DNA of 64,000 bases from Dermatobacter hominis (GTDB taxonomy: Bacteria > Actinomycetota > Acidimicrobiia > Acidimicrobiales > Microtrichaceae): NCBI RefSeq assembly GCF_020715685.1, contig NZ_CP085840.1, forward strand, positions 2,914,001 through 2,978,000, in the 5' to 3' direction. Below the pieces are notes generated by a model that saw nothing but the letters and a program-made list of their open reading frames with translations, ran no database searches and had not been told where the DNA came from. Each line of letters begins with the position of its first letter. The first letter of the stretch is position 1. Positions 17,326 through 25,289 of the stretch are shown one piece after another. Position numbers and translations under genes: made by a program.

Positions 17326-19488
17326 ATGCGCACCACTGCCACGGTGGCCGTGCTGTTCTGTGACGTCGTCGGATCCACCGAGCGGCTCACGCGGTTGGGA
17401 GACGAAGCCGGCGATCAGTTCCGACGTGAGCTCTTCGGCGCGCTCCGGCACGCGGTGCGGGAGAACGACGGCACCGAGGTGAAGCACCTCGGCGACGGGC
17501 TGATGGTGGTGTTCGAGCGCAGCTCGATCGACGCGATCGAGTGCGCGGCCGCGATGCACGAGGCGGCACGGGCCGTGGACCCCGACGACCCGGTGCACCT
17601 GCGCATCGGCGTCAGCATCGGAGAGGTCGCGCACGAGGACGACGACTGGTTCGGCACCCCGGTGGTCGAGGCCGCCCGGCTGTGCGCCGCGGCCGGCACC
17701 GACCGGACCTGGGCCCCGGCCCTCCTGGAGTCGATCATCGGCTCCCGCGGGCGCTCCCACCACTTCCGCCCGATCGGTCCGATGTCGCTCAAGGGCCTGC
17801 CACCCGGCATGCAGGTCGTCGAGATCGACGGGCCCGAGGCCCCCGACGACGAGCTGGTCCCGCCGACCTGGCACGCACCCGAGCCCGCCCTCGCCGCCAC
17901 CGGACGTGGTCGCCGGCGGTGGGTGAACCTCGTCGCGGGGCTCGCCGTCATGGCGACCATCGCCGTCATCGCCACGGTGGTCGTCGCCGCCGGCGACGAC
18001 GGCGACTCCGCCGGCGGCGATGCGAAGGACCTGCGGACGCCGAGCAAGCCGGCCTCCGACGTGGTGAGCGCGCCCGTCGGCTACACGCCCAAGCTGGTCG
18101 CCGCCCCGTGCTCGCCGACCACGCTCGAGTCGGTGCCGACCGCCACGTGCAGCGAGCTGGTCGTCCCCGAGTCCCGCGCCGACCCCGACGGCCGCAAGCT
18201 CCGGCTCCCGGTGACGACGGTCGCCGGACCGAACGGGTCGGAGGTGGACCCGATCGTGGTGCTCGACGTCAACGAGGGCGCTGCGACATCGCTCGCCGAG
18301 AGCGCGGACGTCCACCTGCTGAGCCTCCGCGGGTTCCACACCGCGGCGCAGGGCGCCGGTGGTGACCTGCCCGCCCACGACGGCACCGATCCGGTGTTGA
18401 GCTGCCCCGAGGTGCAGGCCGCGTGGTCGGCGTCGTTCGCCGAGCGCGCGGACGACGAAGGCGCGATCTCGACGAGGGCCGACGCCGCCGGCGCCTGCGC
18501 CGACCGACTGCGCGCCCAGGGCGTCCACCTCGAGGGCTACTCCTGGGTCGAGGCCGCCGCCGACATCCGTGACCTGGTGTGGGCGTCGGAGCTCGACCGC
18601 GTCAACGTCGCGGCGGGCGGTCTGACCACGGTGGCGGCCGTGGCCTACGCCCGGACAAACCCCGGCTCGGTCCGCTCGCTGATCCTGACCAACCCGACGC
18701 CGCCGGGCGAGTCGGTGCTCGAGGACCCGACCCTGTCGCTGTCCCGCTCCTTCGACGCGATCCAGGAGCTGTGCGACGCCGACGAGGACTGCAAGGCCGA
18801 GTACGGCGACCTCGCCGGGCTCTACAAGGCCCGCTACGACCGGCTGCAGGCGAGCCCGGTGACCGTCTCCACGACGTCGCTCAGCGGGGTCGGCCCCTTC
18901 ACCGTGCTGCTCGACGGCCGCCGCTACGCCGCCGCGCTCGAGTCCGCGATGCGCGAGTCGGCGCGGCTGCCGCAGGTCCCGAGCGGCGTCGTCGTCGCCA
19001 GCGACGAGCTCACCGCGGCGGCGGGGATCGCCGAGGACGTCAGCTTCTTCGCCGGCCCGTCGCTGACGGGCGCGTTCCTCTCGCTCACCTGCAGCTACGA
19101 CGCTCGCACGAACCGGACCGCCGAGGTGTCCGACGTCGCGCTCCCGCAGTTCGCCGGGGCGAACGAGCCGAGCTTCGGCCGCATGTGCGAGCGCTGGGGC
19201 GTGCCCAACGAGTTCGAGCGGCTGTCGCGCCCGCTCGACGTCGACGTCCCCGTGCTGCTCGCCGTCGGCGGGCTCTCCGCCGCCGGCGCGAACGGCTGGG
19301 CCGACTCGATGGCGGACGGCATCGACCGGTCCACGGTCGTCGAGGTGCCGACGATGAGCGAGGACCTGGCGTTCTCACCGCCCCGGTGCCTCCGGGAGCT
19401 GCGCGCCGAGTTCCTGCTCGACCCCGGCGCCGACCTGGACGCCCGCGCCTGTCTCGACGCGGACCCGATCGACTTCGTCGTCGGCTGA
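17326..19488 (+). CDS. Class III nucleotide cyclase fused through a membrane helix to a degenerate TAP-like alpha/beta-hydrolase domain
   Basis: This 720-residue protein has three parts. Residues 1-165 are a class III cyclase: Asp13 (FCDVVGST) and Asp57 (KHLGDGL) are the metal ligands and Lys53 is the adenine-selecting lysine. The transition-state Asn position is Val114 in GTPVVEAARL, while Arg118 is kept. Residues about 199-223 form one membrane helix. Residues about 240-720 resemble a tripeptidyl-aminopeptidase (TAP)-type alpha/beta-hydrolase with its C-terminal Cys-containing domain, placed outside the cell. The nucleophile elbow reads AAGGLTT instead of GxSxG, and the usual Asp and His segments are also lost. 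The external part is therefore probably a ligand sensor. ATG start is leaderless. Confidence 0.85.
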   Translation: MRTTATVAVLFCDVVGSTERLTRLGDEAGDQFRRELFGALRHAVRENDGTEVKHLGDGLMVVFERSSIDAIECAAAMHEAARAVDPDDPVHLRIGVSIGEVAHEDDDWFGTPVVEAARLCAAAGTDRTWAPALLESIIGSRGRSHHFRPIGPMSLKGLPPGMQVVEIDGPEAPDDELVPPTWHAPEPALAATGRGRRRWVNLVAGLAVMATIAVIATVVVAAGDDGDSAGGDAKDLRTPSKPASDVVSAPVGYTPKLVAAPCSPTTLESVPTATCSELVVPESRADPDGRKLRLPVTTVAGPNGSEVDPIVVLDVNEGAATSLAESADVHLLSLRGFHTAAQGAGGDLPAHDGTDPVLSCPEVQAAWSASFAERADDEGAISTRADAAGACADRLRAQGVHLEGYSWVEAAADIRDLVWASELDRVNVAAGGLTTVAAVAYARTNPGSVRSLILTNPTPPGESVLEDPTLSLSRSFDAIQELCDADEDCKAEYGDLAGLYKARYDRLQASPVTVSTTSLSGVGPFTVLLDGRRYAAALESAMRESARLPQVPSGVVVASDELTAAAGIAEDVSFFAGPSLTGAFLSLTCSYDARTNRTAEVSDVALPQFAGANEPSFGRMCERWGVPNEFERLSRPLDVDVPVLLAVGGLSAAGANGWADSMADGIDRSTVVEVPTMSEDLAFSPPRCLRELRAEFLLDPGADLDARACLDADPIDFVVG

Positions 19489-19507
19489 GCGGCCCGCTCG
19501 GATCCGG

Positions 19508-19538
19508 TTGCCGCCCGGGCTCGGGCGCCCGGTAAGCT
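19508..19538 (+). promoter_or_regulatory. Candidate promoter of tRNA-Thr
   Basis: TTGCCG at 19508-19513 and TAAGCT at 19533-19538 are separated by 19 bases and lie 30 bases before the tRNA 5' end, a suitable place for an independent tRNA promoter. Confidence 0.4.
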
Positions 19539-19568
19539 CGCTCGTCCACGCGCTGCGGCCCGTGGCCT

Positions 19569-19641
19569 GCCCAGGTAGCTCAGACGGCAGAGCAGCTCAC
19601 TCGTAATGAGCAGGTCAGGAGTTCGATTCTCCTCCTGGGCT
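19569..19641 (+). tRNA. tRNA-Thr (anticodon CGT)
   Basis: The 73-nt sequence folds as a cloverleaf. The acceptor arms GCCCAGG and CCTGGGC pair fully. The anticodon stem GCTCA/TGAGC encloses the loop CTCGTAA with anticodon CGT at 19602-19604, which reads the Thr codon ACG. The T-loop sequence GTTCGATTC is present. The 3' CCA is not encoded and must be added. The ACG codon is common in such GC-rich genomes. Confidence 0.96.
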
Positions 19642-19648
19642 CGGTTCG

Positions 19649-19672
19649 GGACCCCCGCTCCGGTGGGGGTCC
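19649..19672 (+). terminator. Hairpin downstream of tRNA-Thr
   Basis: GGACCCCC and GGGGGTCC form an 8-bp GC stem around an 8-nt loop starting 8 bases after the tRNA. There is no T-run, as is common in this GC range; it is probably a terminator or 3' processing signal. Confidence 0.5.
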
Positions 19673-19708
19673 TGCCGCGTCCGGGGCCCTGCCGCCCGGG
19701 ACGATCGC

Positions 19709-20035
19709 TCAGCGGTCCTCAGCGAGGTGGTCCTCGGCCCAGGCCGCCAGCGCGTCGAGGGCGGGCTCGAGCGCCTTGCCGCGCTCGGTGAGCCGGTACT
19801 CGACGCCGACGGGCGGTCCCGGCAGGACGTGGCGCTCGACGAGCCCGACGTCGCCCAGCTCGTTCAGCCGCTCCGTCAGCATGCGCTCGCTCACGCCGTC
19901 GATGGTCCGGGCCAGCTCCGAGAACCGGGCGGGGCCCTCCATCAGCGCACCGAGGACCAGCCCGGTCCACCGCTTGCCCAGCAGGTCGAACACGGGCTCG
20001 AGGCGGTTGCACGCGCCGTGCGCCTGGTCGTCCAC
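19709..20035 (-). CDS. HxlR-family winged-helix transcriptional regulator
   Basis: This 108-residue protein matches the HxlR/YodB family: GACNRLEPVFDLLGKRWTGLVLGALMEGPARFSELARTI, then SERMLTERLNELGDVGLVER and a C-terminal dimerisation helix. The N-terminal Cys (residue 9), the redox- or quinone-sensing cysteine of YodB and HypR, is present. It is divergent from a flavin-dependent NAD(P)H reductase gene, the same arrangement as HypR-HypO and YodB-AzoR1, suggesting repression of that reductase until electrophile stress. GTG 20035 is chosen because TAGGCT lies 6 nt upstream. Confidence 0.9.
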   Translation of the reverse strand: MDDQAHGACNRLEPVFDLLGKRWTGLVLGALMEGPARFSELARTIDGVSERMLTERLNELGDVGLVERHVLPGPPVGVEYRLTERGKALEPALDALAAWAEDHLAEDR

Positions 20036-20041
20036 CGCCCC

Positions 20042-20047
20042 AGCCTA
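20042..20047 (-). promoter_or_regulatory. -10 hexamer TAGGCT for the HxlR gene
   Basis: Read on the minus strand, TAGGCT is followed by 6 nt and the GTG start at 20035, implying a leaderless transcript. Confidence 0.45.
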
Positions 20048-20063
20048 GATGCCGACGTACGCC

Positions 20064-20099
20064 AGTGACTGTTGCTTCCTATTCGTAAGTCACTATCAT
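20064..20099 (+). promoter_or_regulatory. Candidate HxlR operator overlapping the reductase promoter
   Basis: AGTGACT (20064-20070) and AGTCACT (20088-20094) form an inverted repeat separated by 17 bases. Inside it lies a promoter-like pair, TTGCTT (20072-20077) and TATCAT (20094-20099), with a 16-base spacer. The segment is unusually AT-rich for this genome. Binding by the divergent HxlR protein would block the reductase promoter; this is inference from position. Confidence 0.55.
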
Positions 20100-20176
20100 T
20101 TCCTCTGTCGGGGTCGACGGGATCACGCCCCGCCTCCCGACGACCGCCCCCCGACCCGATCAGAGAGGGACCCGCC

Positions 20177-20827
20177 ATGTCCGACCGCCACCGCCTGCTC
20201 GTCATCGTCGGGACCACCCGGCCCGACCGCGCCGCCGAGCACCTCATCCCCTGGGTCATGCGCCGCACCGGCGAGGACGACCGCTTCGACGCCGAGCTGG
20301 TCGACCTCCGCGACTGGCCGCTCCCGATGTTCCAGGAGACGATCGAGACCGTCGGCGACTTCAACGACCCCACGTACTCGGAGCCGATCGTCCGGGAGTG
20401 GAACCGCAAGATCGCCGAGGGCGACGCGTTCATCTTCATCACCGCCGAGTACAACCACAGCGTCCCCGGTGCGCTGAAGAACGCGATCGACAACGTGTTC
20501 GTGAGCTTCGCCCTCCGGAACAAGCCGGCGGCCTTCATCGGTTACAGCGGCGGCCCGATCGCCGGCGCCCGCGCCGTCGAGCACCTGGCCCACATCGCGA
20601 TCGAGGCGGAGATGGCGCCGCTGCGCAACACGGTCCTCATCGGTGGGGTGCACCAGGCGTTCGGCGACGACGACGAGCCGGTCGACCCGCTGACCGACGC
20701 CGCCCTGTCGATCACGCTCGACGACCTGGCCTGGTGGGCCGACGCGCTCGCGCCCGCCCGTGCGGCCGGCCAGCTGCCGCCGGGCACGTTCCGGATGCGG
20801 GCGGCGATGGCCGCCGCCGGCGCCTGA
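20177..20827 (+). CDS. NADPH-dependent FMN reductase-like flavoprotein
   Basis: This 216-residue protein has the flavodoxin-like fold of the NADPH-dependent FMN reductase/azoreductase family. It begins with a strand and phosphate-binding loop (LLVIVGTTRPDR) and contains the family hallmark FITAEYNHSVPGALKNAIDN, plus FIGYSGGPIAGARAVEHL. Such enzymes reduce quinones, azo compounds or flavins by NAD(P)H in the cytoplasm. GAGAGGGA precedes the ATG at 20177. It is divergent from, and probably repressed by, the HxlR regulator. Confidence 0.9.
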   Translation: MSDRHRLLVIVGTTRPDRAAEHLIPWVMRRTGEDDRFDAELVDLRDWPLPMFQETIETVGDFNDPTYSEPIVREWNRKIAEGDAFIFITAEYNHSVPGALKNAIDNVFVSFALRNKPAAFIGYSGGPIAGARAVEHLAHIAIEAEMAPLRNTVLIGGVHQAFGDDDEPVDPLTDAALSITLDDLAWWADALAPARAAGQLPPGTFRMRAAMAAAGA

Positions 20828-20966
20828 GGCGAGGGCCCGAGCGACGCCGGGCGGCCCCCTCCGACGGCGTGCGGACCTTTTTCCGACAGCATGTCGAGGA
20901 TCCGGGGCCGGCTCCGACCCCTGGGTGACGGCGCCGAGCGGCGTCGTGACGGACAGGAGGTCCCCC

Positions 20967-21329
20967 ATGAAGTACATGCTGCTCATCTACGGCAACGAGG
21001 AGATCTGGAGCTCGTACGACGAGGCCACGTTCAAGCAGGTGGTGGCCGACACCGAGGCGCAGCACGCCGCCCTGACCGCGTCGGGCGAGTTCGTCGGCGC
21101 CTGGGGCGTCGGCGACCAGTCCGTCGCCAAGACGGTGACGGTCGCCGGCGGCGAGCGGGTCGTCACCGACGGCCCGTACATCGAGACCAAGGAGTACCTC
21201 GCCAGCTTCGACATCGTCGACGTCGAGAGCGAGGAGCGGGCGCTCGAGATCGCGGCGGAGGTGCCGTTCGCCAAGGTGGGCCGGGTCGAGGTCCGGCCGC
21301 TGCTCCACGAGAGCGACTCCAACACGTGA
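20967..21329 (+). CDS. YCII-related domain protein
   Basis: This 120-residue protein starts MKYMLLIYGNEEIW and contains VTDGPYIETKEYLASFDIVDVESEERALEIA, the DGPF/YCII signature. These ferredoxin-fold proteins are regularly encoded just upstream of a SigJ-like ECF sigma factor with a C-terminal TPR-like extension, exactly the arrangement here (4-bp overlap). Their biochemical role is unclear; DGPF proteins have been suggested to modulate the partner sigma factor. A strong AGGAGG lies at 20955-20960. Confidence 0.92.
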   Translation: MKYMLLIYGNEEIWSSYDEATFKQVVADTEAQHAALTASGEFVGAWGVGDQSVAKTVTVAGGERVVTDGPYIETKEYLASFDIVDVESEERALEIAAEVPFAKVGRVEVRPLLHESDSNT

Positions 21330-22609
21330 ACCCCCCGGAGCGCCCCCTCCGGGCCCCCGGTCGCAGCGAGGACCGCTGGCGCGAGCTCGCGCCGGCGGTC
21401 CTCGCGACGCTGGTGCGGCGAACGGGGCAGTTCGACCTGGCCGAGGACGCGGTGCAGGAGGCGGTGCTGGCGGCGTCGGTCCAGTGGCCCCGCGACGGCG
21501 AGCCCGACGATCCCCGCGCCTGGCTCACGACCGTGGCGGCCCGCCGGCTGACCGACCGGATCCGCAGCGACTCGGCCCGCCGCCACCGTGAGGAGCTCGA
21601 CGCCGCCCGCCACATCGAGGCCGACCTGGCGGAACCGGAGCGGGTCGCGCTCGACGGGGCGACCGACCGCGACGACACGCTCGAGGTCCTGCTCCTGTGC
21701 TGCCACCCGGCGCTGTCGAGCGCGTCGCAGCTGGCCCTGACGCTGCGGGCGGTCGGCGGCCTGACCACCGCCGAGATCGCCCGGGCCTTCCTGGTGCCGG
21801 AGGCGACGATGGCCCAGCGGATCAGCCGGGCCAAGCAGCGCATCCGCACCGAGGGGTCGACCTTCCCGTCGCCCGGCGAGGACCTGGCGGCCCGGCTCGC
21901 GGTCGTGTCGCGGGTGCTGTACCTGATGTTCAACGAGGGCTACTCGGCGAGCTCGGGCGCCGAGCTGCAGCGCGCCGACCTGACGGCGGAGGCGATCCGC
22001 ACCACGCGGCACCTGCACGCCGTCCTGCCCGAGGACCGGGAGGTCGCGGGTCTGCTCGCCCTGATGCTCCTGACCGAGGCCCGCCGTGCGGCCCGCGTGG
22101 ACGACGACGGCTGGCTGGTCCCGCTCGACGAGCAGGACCGCGGCCGCTGGGACGCCGAGCTGATCGCCGAGGGCGTCGGGCTGGTCACGACCGCGCTGGC
22201 CGCCGGGCCGCCCGGGCCGTACCAGGTGCAGGCCGCGATCGCGGCGGTGCACGACGAGGCCCCGAGCGCCGAGGCGACGGACTGGCAGCAGGTCGCCGCG
22301 CTCTACGAGGTCCTCGAGCGGCTCGACCCGAACCCGGTGGTGACCCTCAACCGGGCGGTCGCGGTCGCCGAGGTCGACGGGCCTGCGGCGGGGCTGGCGA
22401 TCGTCGACGCCCTCGAGGCCGACGGGCGGCTCACCGGCCACCACCGGCTGGCCGTCGTGCGCGGGCACCTGCTCGCCCTGCTGGGCGACCTCGACGGGGC
22501 CGTCTCGGCCTACCGGGCCGCCGCGGGGTCGGCCACGAGCCTGGTCGAGCGCCGGCACCTCGAGCTGCAGGCGATCCGGCTGCGCGACCGGGGCGCTGCC
22601 GGCCGATGA
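21326..22609 (+). CDS. ECF sigma factor with C-terminal DUF6596 helical domain
   Basis: This 427-residue protein joins an ECF sigma core to a large C-terminal helical domain. Region 2 has LAEDAVQEAVLAASVQWPRDGEPDDPRAWLTTVAARRLTDRIR, and region 4 has LTTAEIARAFLVPEATMAQRISRAKQRI. The C-terminal part (LYLMFNEGYSAS, LHAVLPEDREVAGLLALMLLTEARR, NPVVTLNRAVAVAEVDGP) is typical of the DUF6596/ECF42 group linked to DGPF/YCII proteins. That group uses the C-terminal TPR-like domain in place of an anti-sigma factor. GTG overlaps the YCII stop. Confidence 0.93.
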   Translation: MNPPERPLRAPGRSEDRWRELAPAVLATLVRRTGQFDLAEDAVQEAVLAASVQWPRDGEPDDPRAWLTTVAARRLTDRIRSDSARRHREELDAARHIEADLAEPERVALDGATDRDDTLEVLLLCCHPALSSASQLALTLRAVGGLTTAEIARAFLVPEATMAQRISRAKQRIRTEGSTFPSPGEDLAARLAVVSRVLYLMFNEGYSASSGAELQRADLTAEAIRTTRHLHAVLPEDREVAGLLALMLLTEARRAARVDDDGWLVPLDEQDRGRWDAELIAEGVGLVTTALAAGPPGPYQVQAAIAAVHDEAPSAEATDWQQVAALYEVLERLDPNPVVTLNRAVAVAEVDGPAAGLAIVDALEADGRLTGHHRLAVVRGHLLALLGDLDGAVSAYRAAAGSATSLVERRHLELQAIRLRDRGAAGR

Positions 22610-22668
22610 TGCACGCGGGGCCGGTCCGTCAGCACGCCTGACGGCCGACCCGACCCGAGGAGCCCCGC

Positions 22669-23241
22669 GTGATCGACCTCCGACCCGCCGCGAGCCGCAT
22701 GGTGGCCGTGATCGACGCCCTGGACGACCGGCAGCTCTGCGACCCCACCCCGTGCGCCGCCACGTCGGTCGGCGACCTCGTCGTCCACGTGGACCAGGTG
22801 GCGCAGGGCGCGGTGGCGCTGGCCGCTCGCGACGAGGACGGCATGCGGGCGGCCGGGGCGATCGTGGCGGACGGGTCCCGGCTCGGGCCGCGGTGGCGGG
22901 CCGAGGTCCGCGACGACCTCGACGCCGCGGCCGAGGCCTGGACCCGTCCCGCGGCGTGGGCGCCCGGGGCGGCCGTGCCGGGCTCGGACCTGGACGCCGC
23001 GACCTGGGGGCGGATCACGCTGACCGAGCTGGTGGTGCACGGCTGGGACCTGGCGGTCGCGACCGGTCAGCCGTTCGACGTGCCGGAGCCGACGCTGCAG
23101 GCCTGCTGGGACCACGTCCGGGTCTTCGTGCCCGACGCGCCCTTCCCGGGCCTCTGGGGCCCGCCCGTCGAGGTGCCCGCCGGCGCGCCCCTCCTCGATC
23201 GGCTCCTCGCCACGACCGGCCGCGACCCCGCCCGCTGGTGA
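22669..23241 (+). CDS. TIGR03086-type metal-binding protein (mycothiol-dependent/DinB superfamily)
   Basis: This 190-residue protein resembles the mycothiol maleylpyruvate isomerase/DinB superfamily, a four-helix bundle that binds a divalent metal through histidines. Visible landmarks are VGDLVVHVDQVAQGA, LTELVVHGWDLAVATGQPFDVPE and a C-terminal LLDRLLATTGRDPARW, the usual ending of the TIGR03086 group. Members may act with mycothiol in detoxification; the reaction is unknown here. GAGGAG lies at 22657-22662 before the GTG. It follows the ECF sigma gene and may belong to its transcription unit or regulon. Confidence 0.85.
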   Translation: MIDLRPAASRMVAVIDALDDRQLCDPTPCAATSVGDLVVHVDQVAQGAVALAARDEDGMRAAGAIVADGSRLGPRWRAEVRDDLDAAAEAWTRPAAWAPGAAVPGSDLDAATWGRITLTELVVHGWDLAVATGQPFDVPEPTLQACWDHVRVFVPDAPFPGLWGPPVEVPAGAPLLDRLLATTGRDPARW

Positions 23242-23254
23242 CCCCGGCGCTCCC

Positions 23255-24025
23255 TCAGTGCGTCGTCATGCCGCCGTCGACCACGAGCGTCTGGCCGGTC
23301 ATGAAGCTCGAGGCGTCGCTGGCCAGGAACAGCGCGGCGGGGACCATCTCCTCGGGCTCGGCCATCCGCTTGATGACCTGCGAGTCCACGGCGAGCTGCT
23401 GGAAGGCCTCGTCGGTGTTCAGGACCATGTCGGTGCGGACCGTGCCCGGTGCCAGCCCGTTGGCCCGGATCCCGTCGCCCGCCAGCTCCGCCGCCATCGC
23501 CCGGGTCATGGCCTGGAGCGCCGACTTCGCCGACACGTAGAGCGAGACGTACTCGCCCCGGGTGAAGATCCCGGCGGTCAGCACGTTGACGATCGCCGCG
23601 TGGTCGCTGGCTCGGAGGTGCGGCAGCGCCTCCTGCACCAGGAACAACGGGCCTCTCAGGTTGACGTCGTGCGACTTCGCCAGAGCCTCGGGGGTGATGG
23701 AGCCGATCGGCATCGCCAGCGGGTTCGCCGCGTTGTTGACCACGACGTCGACGCCGCCGAACTCGTCGACCGTCCGCGCCACCAGGGACCGCACGGCATC
23801 GAGGTCGCCCATGTGCGTGGCCACGGCGACCGCGGTGCCGCCCGCCGCCCGCACGGCGGCGGCGGCCTCCTCGCACGCGTCGGCCTTCCGGCTCGCCACC
23901 ACGACCCGGGCGCCGACGGCCGCGAAGCCCTCGGCCACCGCCCGGCCGATGCCGCGGCTGCCGCCGGTCACGATCGCCACCCTCCCCGTGAGGTCGAAGG
24001 TCTGCAGCAGCTCGTCCCTGTTCAC
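23255..24025 (-). CDS. Short-chain dehydrogenase/reductase
   Basis: This 256-residue NAD(P)-dependent oxidoreductase has the classical SDR features: TGGSRGIGRAVAEGF near residue 20, VVVNNAANPL, the YVSAK catalytic Tyr-Lys pair, and RANGLAPGTVRTDM. The catalytic Ser that normally precedes Tyr by about 13 residues is not obvious; the segment reads NVLTAGIFTRGEYVSLY, so Thr may serve. The C-terminal LFLASDASSFMTGQTLVVDGG matches enoyl/ketoacyl reductase-like members. The substrate is unknown. It converges on the TIGR03086 gene. Confidence 0.9.
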   Translation of the reverse strand: MNRDELLQTFDLTGRVAIVTGGSRGIGRAVAEGFAAVGARVVVASRKADACEEAAAAVRAAGGTAVAVATHMGDLDAVRSLVARTVDEFGGVDVVVNNAANPLAMPIGSITPEALAKSHDVNLRGPLFLVQEALPHLRASDHAAIVNVLTAGIFTRGEYVSLYVSAKSALQAMTRAMAAELAGDGIRANGLAPGTVRTDMVLNTDEAFQQLAVDSQVIKRMAEPEEMVPAALFLASDASSFMTGQTLVVDGGMTTH

Positions 24026-24240
24026 CTGTGCTCGCTCCCGTCTCGCGTGCCCATGGCCGTCGTCGCGCGACGGGCCGGCCGACCGCCGAGCGGGTGCGAC
24101 GGACGCCGTCCCGGCGTCCCGGCGGAGCGGGTGAACGACCGTGGCCCCCGGCAGTCATGCCCAGTTTGCTTGTCCGTGAGGTCGCCGTCTGCGATCCTGT
24201 GGGCCAACCCATTGGCTGGGGCGATGCGAGGGAGCGAGCG

Positions 24241-25143
24241 GTGAAGCTGAAGATCGATGGAGGGAAGGCGGCGCGCGCGTCCGGAGCGCGCTCCCATCGG
24301 CGATCGCGGGGAGCGCTGTCGCTCGCCGTGTGCGGTCTGGCGCTGGTCGCCGTCGCCGTGTTCGGCACCGGCACCGCCGGCGCCCAGGAGGGCGACGAGA
24401 CGCCGACCGAGGACACCACCCTCGACACGACCCCGGCACCTCTCGCGGAGGTCGAGCCGCTGGTCGACGCCGGTGCGATCATCACGATCACCCAGGAGCC
24501 GCTCGTCGTCGACGGCGCCTGCAACCCGCTGGCGCAGAGCCAGCTCACCTACACCACCGAGTCGACCGACGAGGTCTTCGAGCTGGTGATCACGAGCGCC
24601 ACGAACCCCTGCTCGCCGATCGCCGCCGCGGCCGTCGCCTACGCGATGCCCCCGGGCGCCTCGCCCGCCGGTGGCCAGTGGCCGCAGACCCTGTCGGAGC
24701 GCAAGGACTTCACGATCACCCAGGCGTCGGTCACCACGGTGACGTTCGCCAAGGAGTGCGCGGCGCTCCAGTTCGACGTGATCACCGGTGAGAGCCCGCA
24801 GACGATCTCGCCGACCGGTCCCTGGCACGGCCCGCTGCTGTTCGTGGGCGACACGAACACCTCGCAGCAGTACTTCCCGCCGGTCGAGCAGTGCGGTGGC
24901 ACCACCACGACCACCTCGACCGTCCCGGTGACCGTCCTGCCCGCCACGACGCTGCCGCAGGTCGCCACCAACGTCGTGACGCCCGACGCCACGGTCGCCG
25001 ACACCTCGGCCACCAACGGCGGCGAGGGCGCGGCGCTGGCCCTGACCGGCTCCGCCTCGGGCGGCCTGGCGCTGCTCGGCGGCGCGCTGCTCCTCGCCGG
25101 TGCGGCGATGTTCGCCGTGAGCCGCCGCTCCCGGGAGGACTGA
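24241..25143 (+). CDS. Secreted surface protein with LAxTG-type sorting signal
   Basis: I do not recognise the 300-residue protein beyond its layout. An N-terminal signal sequence (LSLAVCGLALVAVAVFG, predicted cleavage after GTAGAQ) is followed by a mature domain with four cysteines, a Thr-rich linker (TTTTTSTVPVTV), and a C-terminal cell-wall sorting signal. The sorting signal has LALTG, a hydrophobic stretch and the basic end SRRSRED. LALTG fits the LAxTG motif of class E sortases in high-GC Gram-positives. No sortase gene is in the window. GAGGGAGCGAGCG precedes the GTG. Confidence 0.8.
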   Translation: MKLKIDGGKAARASGARSHRRSRGALSLAVCGLALVAVAVFGTGTAGAQEGDETPTEDTTLDTTPAPLAEVEPLVDAGAIITITQEPLVVDGACNPLAQSQLTYTTESTDEVFELVITSATNPCSPIAAAAVAYAMPPGASPAGGQWPQTLSERKDFTITQASVTTVTFAKECAALQFDVITGESPQTISPTGPWHGPLLFVGDTNTSQQYFPPVEQCGGTTTTTSTVPVTVLPATTLPQVATNVVTPDATVADTSATNGGEGAALALTGSASGGLALLGGALLLAGAAMFAVSRRSRED

Positions 25144-25222
25144 GACGCCGCTCACCCGGGGGGCCATCCCGCCCCGGGAGCGTCCAACTGACCGGAACTG
25201 GGCCGTTCGCCCTGGTTGACTG

Positions 25223-25256
25223 GAGGCACCGACCACGTCACCGTGGTCGGTGCCTC
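25223..25256. terminator. Strong 15-bp hairpin after the surface-protein gene
   Basis: GAGGCACCGACCACG (25223-25237) pairs perfectly with 25242-25256 around the 4-nt loop TCAC. TCTCCATTTCTC follows, a mild T-rich tail. It lies 80 bp after the surface-protein stop and 33 bp before the small zinc-ribbon gene, so it is probably the terminator of the former or an attenuator of the latter. Confidence 0.72.
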
Positions 25257-25289
25257 TCCATTTCTCGGGGCTCACAACGGAGGACGGCC

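Noticed and set aside
17326-19488. Reading the cyclase and hydrolase parts as two genes joined by a sequencing error
   Set aside because: The frame is continuous through a sensible membrane helix and linker, and no internal start with a ribosome site or -10 hexamer separates them.
19709-24025. A genomic island at the accessory block after tRNA-Thr
   Set aside because: tRNA genes are common integration sites, but there is no integrase, no repeat of the tRNA 3' end seen downstream, and base composition looks like the rest of the window.
25194-25217. SigR-type promoter (GGAAC...GTT) upstream of the small zinc-ribbon gene
   Set aside because: The spacer is 16 bases instead of 18-19, and a strong hairpin lies between it and the gene.
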